DNA of 64,000 nucleotides from NCBI GenBank assembly GCA_021775875.1, contig JAJFHA010000003.1, positions 1 to 64,000 on the forward strand. Direction: 5' to 3'. The stretch is from Hyphomicrobiales bacterium. GTDB lineage: Bacteria > Pseudomonadota > Alphaproteobacteria > Rhizobiales > NORP267. The translations under genes were made by a program, and so were the position numbers. This document shows positions 16,430 to 24,505 of the stretch, piece after piece; within the stretch, counting starts at the first letter, position 1, and each line of letters starts with the position of its first letter. A model generated the notes under the pieces. It worked only from the letters and a program-made list of their open reading frames with translations. It made no database searches and was not told the DNA's origin.

Positions 16430-17262
16430 TTGCTCCCTTCCTGGTTCAAGCTAATCCGCTTCTGAATATCTTCTACAAGAATTCGATTTAAGAAACTTTT
16501 ATTCTCGTCGTGAAGTCTATTCATCTGTTCGCTCAAGCTAATTCGGTCTTCAGCTTTCAAGTCAGCAATTTTCATCGTCTCCGTCGGGCGAAGTCGTTGC
16601 ACATGTCGAATGCTAACGAGGTCAATTTCAGCATTTGGCATCGCACCTATTTGGGTGGTTTTTCTAGCGTCAAAATTTATCTGATTAAGTCGGCGAAAAT
16701 CGTCGTCCCAATCATCATACCAACCACTATGTTGATGCCACAAAGCTCCTACCTCAAACAACGTTGGAGAAAGTTCATGGGCTCCCATGTTTAGAAGCTG
16801 GCTTAAATCGTACGCTTCACCTCGGTTAACAAAAGTATCAACGACCTCAAACACAATTTCTTGCAATCCAATTTCTTGTTCCGATTTGCAAATAACGTCT
16901 ATCACTTGACTAATGATGGTGTGAGCTTGAGACCAAATCTTATCCCATCTTGTATAAAGATGACATGATACAGCAATTTGATCAGCCTCAACATTTAACG
17001 ACCAAGTAGGTGATCCATCCGGCCTTAAATGTGAAAATCGGGCGGACGGCGTAAACGTATTTGTATCAACAACGCCTCGCGTCGGGTCAACGTTCACCAC
17101 GGCAGTTTGGCCGGATTGTAAGGCAGGTAGTTCTTCTCTCCAAAGATGATGGTGATCGACTATATTCTGGAAAACGTTTCCAGTAATTTGATCTCGCAAT
17201 AGAAATGCAAAACCCACGATTTCTATGGAATGATCATCATTTTTTGGATGAAACGGCATCAA
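16426..17262 (-). CDS. TIGR04255-like protein, first gene of operon
   Basis: A 278-aa protein with the layout of the sporadically distributed TIGR04255 family: alternating strands and helices with conserved aromatic positions, a helical W-x-Q...VI segment near residue 105, then a lone strand, and the characteristic end in which a short helix reads MNRLHDENKSFLNRIL followed by a final I. The family is spread by horizontal transfer and its function is unknown. It leads a three-gene operon (overlap 4 bases with the next) in a defence-rich island. A perfect palindrome lies 42 bases before the ATG. Confidence 0.65.
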   Translation of the reverse strand: MMPFHPKNDDHSIEIVGFAFLLRDQITGNVFQNIVDHHHLWREELPALQSGQTAVVNVDPTRGVVDTNTFTPSARFSHLRPDGSPTWSLNVEADQIAVSCHLYTRWDKIWSQAHTIISQVIDVICKSEQEIGLQEIVFEVVDTFVNRGEAYDLSQLLNMGAHELSPTLFEVGALWHQHSGWYDDWDDDFRRLNQINFDARKTTQIGAMPNAEIDLVSIRHVQRLRPTETMKIADLKAEDRISLSEQMNRLHDENKSFLNRILVEDIQKRISLNQEGSK

Positions 17263-17303
17263 ATATACAATTCAGCTTTCTGGACTATGCAAAATCTATA
17301 TCA

Positions 17304-17321
17304 TCGTACAAATATGTACGA
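17304..17321. promoter_or_regulatory. Palindromic candidate operator
   Basis: TCGTACA and TGTACGA (7-bp arms) flank AATA, 42 bases upstream of the TIGR04255-like gene and about 290 bases before the divergent restriction gene. It could be the binding site of a dimeric regulator for the operon. The rest of 17263-17608 shows no gene. Confidence 0.4.
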
Positions 17322-17608
17322 AAGCAAAAATAATCAAATTGGTTGCCAAAAATTTTGAAACTAAATCGAGCGCTACATATTACTGGAAAGACAAAATGCG
17401 GCAAACTGAAGCCCGACCGATTGATAGACGCTTGGCAATATCCGTTGCCCAAATGTCCTCACCACGAAGCCTTAGAACCTCCTCAGCATTGGCCAATTCT
17501 AGCGCTATTCAGGTGTGTCTTTTCACATAGCAAATTTTGCCGTTTTCATCCATGCTTCCAGTCACTTCCCATCATCAAATGACGATCTAAACGAGGGGCA
17601 AAAATACG

Positions 17609-18517
17609 ATGCAAGTAATTGAACGTAGGAGGCCAAACCTCGGTGTTCCCAATCTTGAAGAGAAGGTCTTCAGGGATGTCGAAGCGGCATTGCACTCAGT
17701 TGCGACGCGCAAAAAGCAATTCGTTGTGAACGATACGGATTGGTATTGGGTCAACCCTGCGGGCAAGGTGATGCCGACCGTCGTCAACTCCGCCTACTAC
17801 ATCACCTCAAAATTTCAATCTCATTTAGCGTCACTTGGGTGGACGAAAGAAAAAACTATCAATAAGCAAACAATAGATGGGTATATCGAATTTGTGGCAA
17901 CCCAGGACGCTTGGTTCTGTAGCTCGGTATCATTCGTAGAGCTGCTGACTGATATAGAACATTTAACGCGGTCAAGCAGCGGACCATTTGCCACCGAAAT
18001 CTACCAGCGATTTTTCTTGAAAGGGTCGCCCACACTCGATGGAGTGCCAGGAAAATTACATCAACTATTTTCTCGTCGGCAACTCGAAAATGTTATCCGG
18101 CTTGGGTTGGAATTTGAGACCGGAAACATCGCTAGTTCATTTCGAGCAACAACCAAACTTGAAAATTTGTTTCGGGCAGGAACGATTGATGCTGGAGTTT
18201 TTATCACATCAATTGACAAGCGAAACGCGGCAACTCGAATTTGGCCAACCTCTAACCGGAATGGAAGTTTTGAGGAGTTGGACAATCGGAATTTTCGCGA
18301 TGAGCTTTCAATTCCATTGTGGGAAATTGGTTTCGCGCCAGACAGCTTTGATCAATCGGCCCCATATCTCGGGAATAATGGTACGCTTTATGAAATGGAA
18401 GATACCGGCCGGGTGGTGGACACTAGTCAGGGCAGCTTTAGAGTATTTCGGGATTACAAACATCAGGAAAAATTACTTCCGGATGTTCTAACCGGCTTTG
18501 TTCCGATAGATGATTGA
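17609..18517 (+). CDS. Putative type II restriction endonuclease, BglII/BstYI-like
   Basis: A 302-aa protein placed tail to tail with a DNA C5 methyltransferase. Residues about 165-205 contain LEFETGN, a following ATTKLENLF, then GTIDAGVFITSI, the E...GN...K...iDxGV pattern I associate with the BglII/BstYI group of PD-(D/E)XK restriction enzymes. The acidic residues there would bind catalytic Mg2+. It should cut unmodified DNA at a short site protected by the neighbouring enzyme; the recognition sequence cannot be deduced. The last 80 bases overlap the methyltransferase 3' end on the other strand. Length is family-like. Confidence 0.68.
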   Translation: MQVIERRRPNLGVPNLEEKVFRDVEAALHSVATRKKQFVVNDTDWYWVNPAGKVMPTVVNSAYYITSKFQSHLASLGWTKEKTINKQTIDGYIEFVATQDAWFCSSVSFVELLTDIEHLTRSSSGPFATEIYQRFFLKGSPTLDGVPGKLHQLFSRRQLENVIRLGLEFETGNIASSFRATTKLENLFRAGTIDAGVFITSIDKRNAATRIWPTSNRNGSFEELDNRNFRDELSIPLWEIGFAPDSFDQSAPYLGNNGTLYEMEDTGRVVDTSQGSFRVFRDYKHQEKLLPDVLTGFVPIDD

Positions 18518-20249
18518 TGTAGAAATTGAAAGTCTCTTCGTTTGCGTCAATTCCGGATGGACTACCGCTTTGATTTTCCCGATTGGTTGCGCTGGCAATG
18601 TAGGCAGCAGCGATTAGGCCAGCCACTATTCTAACTCTAGTTCCAATTCGCGGGGCTATCGTTAAATGCCCTTGTGGCAGCAACCGCGTCCGCTCAAATC
18701 TCTCCTTAGGCAAGGTGTTATTTATGACTGTCGCAGCTTTCTCGACCAACTCAGCGGGCCCCAATTCATTGCCGCGAGCTTCCTCAACCCATCTGCTTTG
18801 AAGCGTCGCAGCATCTACAATTAAATCTTTAAATGCTGACCTCATTTGTACAAGGAAGTTGATTGCCATTTCCGTAGGAACAATGTGCGGACACCCCGTG
18901 ATGAATTCTTCCAAAGCAGCCTGCAAGGTTACCTCAGTGCTTTGAACTGAGCGTCCTTCGCCAGCATAGAACTTTGCTGTCCATACAACAGCGCTTTTTG
19001 GATGTTTTCTATTTCGGCCCGAAGCATCAGTTCCGCACCCTCTATTGTCCAATTCTGCTCTGCAACCACGCATCTCTTTTCCCGGAACAAGTTCCGAGAA
19101 CTTTCGGTCGGCGCGCATTGTCTTCTTGCGCGCACCCGAGGAAAGCACATCGCCAAGCTGAGGAGGGAACACGTTCACCATCTTCTCAATTCTTGGCTCA
19201 TTAAGTACTGGCATGCCCTCGGCAAACCGAATTTTCTCTCCAATCGCATATGATAATATCGGCGGAACCGCATTCCCAACCAGCGAATATCTCTTGTTGT
19301 AACTGGTCCCAAAAAACTGGAATGTAATTGGAAACGTTTGCAAAGTGGCACATTCCCTTACTGTTAATCTGCGCTTAATTTTCTCTCCATTTTTTTGATC
19401 ATCAACAATGATTGTTTCCCGGCCCAACTGTGTTGCTACAATAGTTCGTGCTGGCCGATCTAGAGCATCAGGAAATGGCAAAAAACCCATATATGGATGC
19501 GCCTGTTTTGCCTTCTCAATACTGCGGCTTTCTTGTTTCGACAGGCTTGGGTCATAAAAGTGATCAGTCAATTCTGCCTCAGGTAATTCAAAGCCGAAAT
19601 TGAAATCTCTAACTATGCCTTTGCGGTGGGCTTTATATGGGTTCGGCAAAGAAGCGAGCGCTTCTCCAAATGTACGCCACCTTTTCATGCTAGACTTCAA
19701 GGTCAATTGCGGAACATTTTTGACATTGCCGTGGCTCGCCTCAGGAGTTGGATAATCTCCAACTAAGTAGCGTTTTCTCAACTGAGGAGCACCAAAATCT
19801 GCTGCAACGAAAAAGTTCTTTTGAGGGACATCAAGGAAGCCATCTTCGTCAACACCGAACCATCTATAAGGAATTTCATCTGGAAGATACTTAGAGAGCC
19901 TTGGAATATTCTCCATAATCCAATATTTTGGCTTAAGATGATGTACCGCCCTTAAGAACGATTGCACCAAAAGCAATCCAGCTATCACGTTTCGGTTTGC
20001 TTCTGGCTTTGATGTGGAGAACTCGACACAAGGAGGCCCGCCAACAAGTATGTCACAGTCCGGTAGGCCCTCAGGATTAAAATCCCGCAAGTCCATTTTT
20101 ATCGCGTCTGCTTCTGGGTGATTGGCCCTAAACGTCTCTACAGCCCACTTGTCGTTGTCTATGCCCAAAATGACATCGAACCCTGCATGCTGCAGTCCAG
20201 CGCTCAATCCACCACCGCCACAAAAAAGATCAATTACTTTCAGTGTCAT
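18438..20249 (-). CDS. DNA (cytosine-5-)-methyltransferase with long C-terminal extension
   Basis: A 603-aa C5 methyltransferase, transferring methyl from SAM to cytosine. The motifs run in canonical order: I (DLFCGGGGLSAGL, residues 7-19), IV with catalytic Cys (GGPPCVEFS, near 73), VI (ENIPRL, near 112), VIII (QLRKRYLVGDY), IX (RPARTIVATQ) and X (GNAVPPILSYAIG, near 325). Typical enzymes end about there; here some 260 more residues follow with no recognised domain. It pairs with the convergent BglII-like endonuclease as a type II system. The serine recombinase gene upstream overlaps its start by 20 bases. Confidence 0.92.
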   Translation of the reverse strand: MTLKVIDLFCGGGGLSAGLQHAGFDVILGIDNDKWAVETFRANHPEADAIKMDLRDFNPEGLPDCDILVGGPPCVEFSTSKPEANRNVIAGLLLVQSFLRAVHHLKPKYWIMENIPRLSKYLPDEIPYRWFGVDEDGFLDVPQKNFFVAADFGAPQLRKRYLVGDYPTPEASHGNVKNVPQLTLKSSMKRWRTFGEALASLPNPYKAHRKGIVRDFNFGFELPEAELTDHFYDPSLSKQESRSIEKAKQAHPYMGFLPFPDALDRPARTIVATQLGRETIIVDDQKNGEKIKRRLTVRECATLQTFPITFQFFGTSYNKRYSLVGNAVPPILSYAIGEKIRFAEGMPVLNEPRIEKMVNVFPPQLGDVLSSGARKKTMRADRKFSELVPGKEMRGCRAELDNRGCGTDASGRNRKHPKSAVVWTAKFYAGEGRSVQSTEVTLQAALEEFITGCPHIVPTEMAINFLVQMRSAFKDLIVDAATLQSRWVEEARGNELGPAELVEKAATVINNTLPKERFERTRLLPQGHLTIAPRIGTRVRIVAGLIAAAYIASATNRENQSGSPSGIDANEETFNFYINHLSEQSRLEHPEVIFPDVCNPEIL

Positions 20250-20889
20250 ATTCAGCCCGCTGCCTTTTTAATGCATTTTGGATTGACCCTACGGACAAGC
20301 CAACTTTTTTTGATATCTGTCTGTACGAACAGCCCTGCTCCCTCGCACCTGAAATTAATTTTATCACCGCTTCGTTCAGCTTCGCTGGTCGACCATGCGC
20401 CTTCTTACCTTGCCGCCTGCGTTTTCGTAGCCCGTTTGGGTCCTGCTCTTCAAGCCTTGCTCGCTCTATCCCCGCGATCACCCTTTCGCGGATCATCGAT
20501 CTTTCAAATTCAGCAAACACCCCCATCATCTGAAATAGAGCCTTCCCAGCTGGTGTAGTTGTATCCACGCCCTGCTGGTGCAGGTACAGATCTACACCAG
20601 CGCCGTTCAGCTCACCCAGGAACGCCACAAGGTCCTGTAGGGAGCGCCCTAGTCTGTCCACGCTCCACGACATCACAACGTCAATCTCACGCCTGACTAC
20701 AGCCTTACAGAGATTGTCGAATTCGGGGCGTTGACCTCGACCTTTCGCACCACTAATCCCCGCATCCACAAACTCGTGGGAGATTTGCCAACCCGAACGT
20801 TCCGCCACTTCCCGAAGCGACTTGGTCTGATTGTCTACGGTTTGGTCGCGGGTACTCACCCGCGCATAAATAGCTACCCTTTTTGTCAT
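20230..20889 (-). CDS. Serine recombinase (resolvase/invertase family)
   Basis: A 219-aa small serine recombinase. The catalytic serine is in YARVSTRDQT (residue about 12), with the conserved SWSVDRLGRS near residue 78 and FAEFERSMIRERV near residue 128; a C-terminal Hin-type helix-turn-helix (CSYRQISKKVGLSVGSIQNAL) binds the crossover site. It makes double-strand breaks and rejoins DNA for resolution or inversion. Its 3' end overlaps the methyltransferase start by 20 bases, so the two are expressed together; this may link spread or rearrangement of the module with protection. Confidence 0.92.
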   Translation of the reverse strand: MTKRVAIYARVSTRDQTVDNQTKSLREVAERSGWQISHEFVDAGISGAKGRGQRPEFDNLCKAVVRREIDVVMSWSVDRLGRSLQDLVAFLGELNGAGVDLYLHQQGVDTTTPAGKALFQMMGVFAEFERSMIRERVIAGIERARLEEQDPNGLRKRRRQGKKAHGRPAKLNEAVIKLISGAREQGCSYRQISKKVGLSVGSIQNALKRQRAEYDTESN

Positions 20890-21119
20890 GCATTTAAATT
20901 AGCATATTGTATAAAAATTACTAGTTTTTTGTACACGTGACCCACGAAACTTAGGCTTTGTTTTTCTTTAGAAATTTCCATTAGAATTGCGACGGGTTAT
21001 TTGTACGGTCTGAGATTTCAGAAAAACCCGTCTCACATTGTCAAAAGGGCGATAACGAATACTGCTCTCAAATCGCTCAGTTACAATTAGCGAAACGACA
21101 GAGAACGGCCCAATGAGTT

Positions 21120-21827
21120 TTACTCATCATCTTGTTCCTCTGACCTGGCCTTCGAAAGGGCGGATGCCATCATACCGGCAGGAACGGCAACAATCCCCAA
21201 ACCTAACATCAGTATGACAAAGGAAAATATCTTGCCCCCGATTGTTACGGGAAACATATCTCCGTATCCAACAGTGGTCAGAGTAGTGACGGCCCACCAA
21301 AGTGAGTGAAAAACGCTCTTGAAGGCATCAGGCTGGGCTTCATTTTCAAAATAATAAATCCCGACAGAAGCAAGGAACAACATCATCATTGTGGCCGTGA
21401 AAAATAATACAATCTCTTCTTTCGCAATTGTAAAGGCCCGTGAAAAGCGCCGCGTGGCCCGACTGTATCGCACTAATTTAAGTATGCGAAATAGACGCAG
21501 CAATCTGAATACGCGTAACGACCTCAGATCAACGCCAGATGAAATGTAAAAGGGTATGATCGCTACAACGTCGATGATGCCATAAAAACTAAAAATGTAG
21601 CTGACTTTTTTCTCCGCAAAATACAGCCGCAAAAAATACTCCAGCGTGAAAATCGCAACGATCACGATTTCAGCAATGCGGAGTGCAGTTTTCGTTTCGG
21701 GAGAAAGATCGGGAATTGTTTCAATTGAAAAAGTGACAATCGATACAATGATTAGAGCTTGTATGACAAAATCAAAAGCCCTGCCACCCGGAGTGTCGTT
21801 CTGCTCAACAATCCTTTTCAAATTCAT
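21120..21827 (-). CDS. Voltage-gated-type potassium channel (ion transporter)
   Basis: A roughly 235-aa six-helix Kv-like channel subunit that would assemble as a tetramer in the inner membrane. Helices S1-S3 occupy about residues 20-100, an arginine-rich S4 follows (SLRVFRLLRLFRILKLVRYSR), and the pore helix with selectivity filter TTVGYGD lies near residue 185 before S6. The motif is intact, so K+ selectivity is expected. ATG at 21827 is preferred to an in-frame TTG at 21851. It is cargo of the tRNA-Gly island with no obvious operon partner. Confidence 0.92.
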   Translation of the reverse strand: MNLKRIVEQNDTPGGRAFDFVIQALIIVSIVTFSIETIPDLSPETKTALRIAEIVIVAIFTLEYFLRLYFAEKKVSYIFSFYGIIDVVAIIPFYISSGVDLRSLRVFRLLRLFRILKLVRYSRATRRFSRAFTIAKEEIVLFFTATMMMLFLASVGIYYFENEAQPDAFKSVFHSLWWAVTTLTTVGYGDMFPVTIGGKIFSFVILMLGLGIVAVPAGMMASALSKARSEEQDDE

Positions 21828-21890
21828 GCGGTCATTCCAAAAACCAAACAATCATTAAAAGTGACAGAATATGTTTCATCGGCATTTATA

Positions 21891-22325
21891 TTACCTGCCG
21901 ATTTGCTTTTCTCCGCATTCACTCAGCACAACGGTATCGATGTCGCATTCCCAGAGTGTGGCTTCGATGCCATAATGCGCCAGAGTAGCCTCTGTCATCA
22001 AACCACGTTTCAAACAAAGCGCTGCATCGTTTGCCGGGTCCTTGCAGACTAGAATGATGCCCGGCTCCAACCCAACCTCATAGGCATAGTAAAGCGCCTG
22101 ACCGATGGCTTCGTCCCAGTTTTTGGTCCAGTCAACTTCAATTGCGTGAGTAGCGCTTAGGCAGTCAATCCGCGCTCCCGTTGATGGAATATACCATTCC
22201 AACTCCATTCCCATGCATAAACGCGCCTGCGCCTCACGCTCTCTTGGTCCAGCAACAGCGGTCCAAGTGGCGCAATTGCACGCCATCAAGCCAAAAACGA
22301 ACCAGAATTTCATTTTTGATTGCAT
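21891..22325 (-). CDS. Exported hypothetical protein (144 aa)
   Basis: The N-terminus is a signal peptide (KMKFWFVFGLMACNCATWTAVAG, cleavage near residue 26). The mature domain carries IEVDWTKNWDEAIGQALYYAYEVG, followed by PGIILVC, a pattern seen in a family of small exported alphaproteobacterial proteins whose fold somewhat resembles nuclease-like alpha/beta cores; no function is established. Five cysteines in the mature part could form disulfides. It lies 63 bases downstream of, and on the same strand as, the next small exported gene. Confidence 0.6.
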   Translation of the reverse strand: MQSKMKFWFVFGLMACNCATWTAVAGPREREAQARLCMGMELEWYIPSTGARIDCLSATHAIEVDWTKNWDEAIGQALYYAYEVGLEPGIILVCKDPANDAALCLKRGLMTEATLAHYGIEATLWECDIDTVVLSECGEKQIGR

Positions 22326-22365
22326 AGGGTAATAGAGAACGCCGATTTTAATTGAGGCCTAAAAA

Positions 22366-22575
22366 TTACCGGTGACAGTGATACGGTACCGAGGCGTTGT
22401 GACATCCCCTGCTATCCAATCCACCGCTATGCTGTGGTGCGCCAGTTGTATCCCCTCCTTCATGCGTATGGCCTGAAAAATAGGCGACCGGTTCAGGATG
22501 TTTCCAATAACCCCAAGCAGTCCACGAAGTTAGAACAGCTATTGCTGCAGCGAGTGCAATGACTTTTTTTGACAT
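22366..22575 (-). CDS. Small membrane-anchored Cys/His protein (YHYH-type C-terminus)
   Basis: A 69-aa protein starting at ATG 22575, preceded by GGGGGA. One N-terminal hydrophobic segment (KKVIALAAAIAVLTSWTAWGYW) is an uncleaved anchor or signal. The C-terminus, GGLDSRGCHNASVPYHCHR, is the short Cys/His motif (GCH...YHCH) common to small exported proteins and likely binds metal. It seems part of a run of small exported genes at 21.9-22.9 kb. Confidence 0.6.
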   Translation of the reverse strand: MSKKVIALAAAIAVLTSWTAWGYWKHPEPVAYFSGHTHEGGDTTGAPQHSGGLDSRGCHNASVPYHCHR

Positions 22576-22663
22576 CTTGTCCCCCAATTAAATTTGCGAA
22601 AAAGTGGCTACTAACTTGTTGTGGATACTGGAGGGTTTTATTGATGAAGGCAAATTTGAATAA

Positions 22664-22894
22664 TCAGATGCTTGCAATCACTGCAGCGAACTGAGCATAA
22701 GCAAAAGAAAAAATCAGACCAAAAATCAGGACGCCCAACCAACGATAGCTTTTTTCCGCTTCTTCTATCGTGGGTGGAATGCGCACCTCGTAGGTGCCAT
22801 CTGAGCGCTGATAGGTTTCAAGATGCTGCATGCATAAATCCTGCAGTTGATTTGCCTCGTCCGCCGTGCACCCGGTGCACGAAAGTTCGGCCAA
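22664..22894 (-). CDS. Small hypothetical membrane protein
   Basis: 76 aa from a TTG at 22894, or 55 aa from an ATG at 22831. A C-terminal hydrophobic helix (LGVLIFGLIFSFAYAQFAAVIA) would anchor it in the membrane with the N-terminus in the cytoplasm. No family is recognised. The stretch 22895-23044 upstream shows nothing further. Confidence 0.4.
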   Translation of the reverse strand: MAELSCTGCTADEANQLQDLCMQHLETYQRSDGTYEVRIPPTIEEAEKSYRWLGVLIFGLIFSFAYAQFAAVIASI

Positions 22895-23044
22895 TTTTAA
22901 AGCCTGTATAGCACGGTTTTTTCCCAGACATACTTCGCTAGCTCAAATCACCGGAACAACGCTGTAGGCCTATTTGTGGGCCGTATAGGCACCGTCAGAT
23001 TGCGAGCAGCCATGAGTGCTTGGCTAAAACAAACAACCCACCGA

Positions 23045-23460
23045 TTAAATATCCTGCGTTGAAGTTCTACACCACAGTTTTTCAATATCAGTTATTTTGT
23101 GGTCCAGTCGTGCCGACTGTCTCTTTCCATCCAGACGCCTCTTGCTCTGGACTACTACTTCCTCTGAAATCTTTTCGAGGGTTCGGCGCGGGCTTGTCCC
23201 GCTAGGGTACTCGGTTATTTGTATCTTGTTATCTGTATTATATATGTTACCCCGCTTTGGGGGGAACCGTTCCCCTGCTTTGGGGGTAACCGTTCCCCTG
23301 CTTTGAGGGGAACCGGATTGCTTCTTGGGGCGTCTCAGAAGTCCTGTTTTCTCCTCTTCTGGCATTTCCCACTCCGCATTTATCTTGTAACTGTTGCCGT
23401 TATCGTGGCGTTTAACCTCTATAACTCCAACCTCCGTCCATGACCCTCCACGATTTGACC
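23045..23460 (-). pseudogene. Remnant of a phage-type winged-helix protein
   Basis: A frame open from 23500 down to 23045 reads SWTEVGVIEVKRHDNGNSY and KINAEWEMPEEEKTG at its beginning, which is the usual end of a phage replication/HTH domain (recognition helix, wing, then YKIN). It then runs through the three 23-base repeats and ends in low-complexity basic sequence. It has no proper start: its upstream part overlaps the ParB-like frame in another register. The arrangement suggests a deletion that joined two genes. Confidence 0.45.
23246..23314. repeat. Three tandem 23-base palindromic repeats
   Basis: Units 23246-23268, 23269-23291 and 23292-23314 follow each other without spacers. Each reads GTTNCCC(C/T)GCTTTG(G/A)GGG(G/T)AACC and can fold into a hairpin with GTTNCCCC/GGGGNAAC arms. 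They could be protein-binding iterons or hairpin repeats of a phage-like element. There are no spacers, so this is not a CRISPR array. Confidence 0.85.
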
Positions 23461-23658
23461 ATCTGGCCTGACCCCAATCGGGTCGTTGAAGCCGAACTCC
23501 TCAATGGACTTCGCGACTGTTGATATTTGGAAGTCTGTGTGCAGCTTGGCGTTCAACGGGTCTTCTTTCAAAAGAGCGATATCCCATGTGTCTAGTTCTA
23601 GTCTCCGCTCTGATTTGGAAGCCTGCTTTCTAGTTCTTTTCCTTGCTGCTTTTGCCAT
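23419..23658 (-). pseudogene. Truncated ParB/Srx-domain protein
   Basis: Basic N-terminus, then a ParB N-terminal domain: EDPLNAKLHTDFQISTVAKSIEEFGFNDPIGVRPDGQIVEGHGR. Intact domains continue after GHGR with about 100 or more residues, but here a TAG stops the frame at codon 80 and a TAA follows 12 codons later. The gene is therefore broken just after the conserved GHGR motif. Such domains occur in phage ParB-like nucleases and in methyltransferase fusions. It starts at the end of the duplicated leader at 23656-23790. Confidence 0.65.
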
Positions 23659-23790
23659 TCTCTTCTCCGTTCGTTGTTGAAGCCCTCAAAAGTAAACACC
23701 AAACACCACGTTTTTGAGGGTCGGTATCTGAAATCATTGAGTTATTTCTTCTGCGGTGTTTTGGGATAACACGGAGTTATGTCCGTATTT
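23656..23790 (-). repeat. Duplicated 135-base leader, copy 1
   Basis: Closely similar to 24503-24637 and likewise ends at a start codon on the minus strand. It contains CCCTCAAAA/TTTTTGAGGG hairpin arms around an A/C-only loop, GTGTT/AACAC arms, and ACGGA/TCCGT arms. It probably carries the promoter and leader for the ParB-like gene. Confidence 0.8.
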
Positions 23791-23815
23791 ACTCTATGTA
23801 TGTGTCCCTATGTCT

Positions 23816-23995
23816 CTACAGTCGTATCCATGGTCCGTACCCAATCCATATGCCGGGGAATATCTCTTTGGCCTTCCGCACTTTCCATGGAGACATTGAT
23901 CTCTGGAAGAATGATGTCATCCATGGTTCGTATTTAATGATGTCGTACCTCCACTGTCCTACCTGCATCACCTTTGGAAATATGTAGATCATCAT
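23816..23995 (-). CDS. Small hypothetical protein (59 aa), phage-like
   Basis: A short frame starting with ATGATG at 23990-23995 after AGGGAGACATACAACAG, a good ribosome site. The peptide is rich in W, Y, I and K (VGQWRYDIIKYEPWMTS, GIWIGYGPWIRL) and looks protein-like, but no family is recognised. It ends at TAG, and the frame then stays open 8 codons to TAA. It lies between the two duplicated leaders in a phage-like cluster. Confidence 0.4.
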   Translation of the reverse strand: MMIYIFPKVMQVGQWRYDIIKYEPWMTSFFQRSMSPWKVRKAKEIFPGIWIGYGPWIRL

Positions 23996-24040
23996 CTGTT
24001 GTATGTCTCCCTATAGAGTGTTCTGGTTCCCCGCGATTTT

Positions 24041-24505
24041 TTAGTAGATATCAAAGCAGGCTTGTAACGCTTCTGCTGCTTCTGTTGACCCGCGTGCGTT
24101 CATCAACATTGGTCTGGTGACTGCATTGGTTTGGACTGCCACTTGTTCCTGCGCCGCGCCGAATGCTGTCACCCAGTTCCTTGCGTCTTCCGTGAACATG
24201 TGAACGTCCAGTGCAAGTTTCCCACTGGTCAGGCTCTCCGCCTTGGCTGGCCATGTCCTCGTTCCCTAGACCACCCTGTCGAATGCGAAGCGTGCCCTGA
24301 ACCGTGTGCCCTCGTAACTCTCCCGCCATGTGAACCCGTTAGCGATGCGTACTGTCAGTTCATTGCTGTCTTCCACACAGAGGATGAACATGCCGCTCCT
24401 TGCCGTTCCGTACATGGCACCGATCTTGTCCCCGCCGAATGGGTCTGCCGTCACTGGGTATTCCATATCCCCGACCGGGGTTTCTTTTCTCACCGCATCT
24501 ACCAT
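24041..24505 (-). pseudogene. Phage-like gene with in-frame amber codon
   Basis: From ATG at 24503-24505 the frame gives 79 codons (strand-rich, e.g. GDKIGAMYGTARSGMFILCVED), a TAG at 24266-24268, then 74 further codons of protein-like sequence (LALDVHMFTEDARNWVTAF...) to TAA. Without the amber it would encode a 154-aa protein. The family is not recognised. Either a nonsense mutation or amber readthrough explains it; mutation is simpler. The gene is preceded by the second copy of the duplicated leader. Confidence 0.6.

Noticed and set aside
23246-23314. Possible CRISPR array
   Set aside because: The three repeats abut with no spacers, and there are no cas genes.
23796-23987. 63-codon plus-strand frame
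   Set aside because: The opposite-strand 59-aa frame has a better ribosome site and fits the direction of the cluster.
24051-24329. 92-codon frame on the minus strand
   Set aside because: It overlaps the amber-split gene in another frame and its G/R/T-rich translation looks like a shadow.
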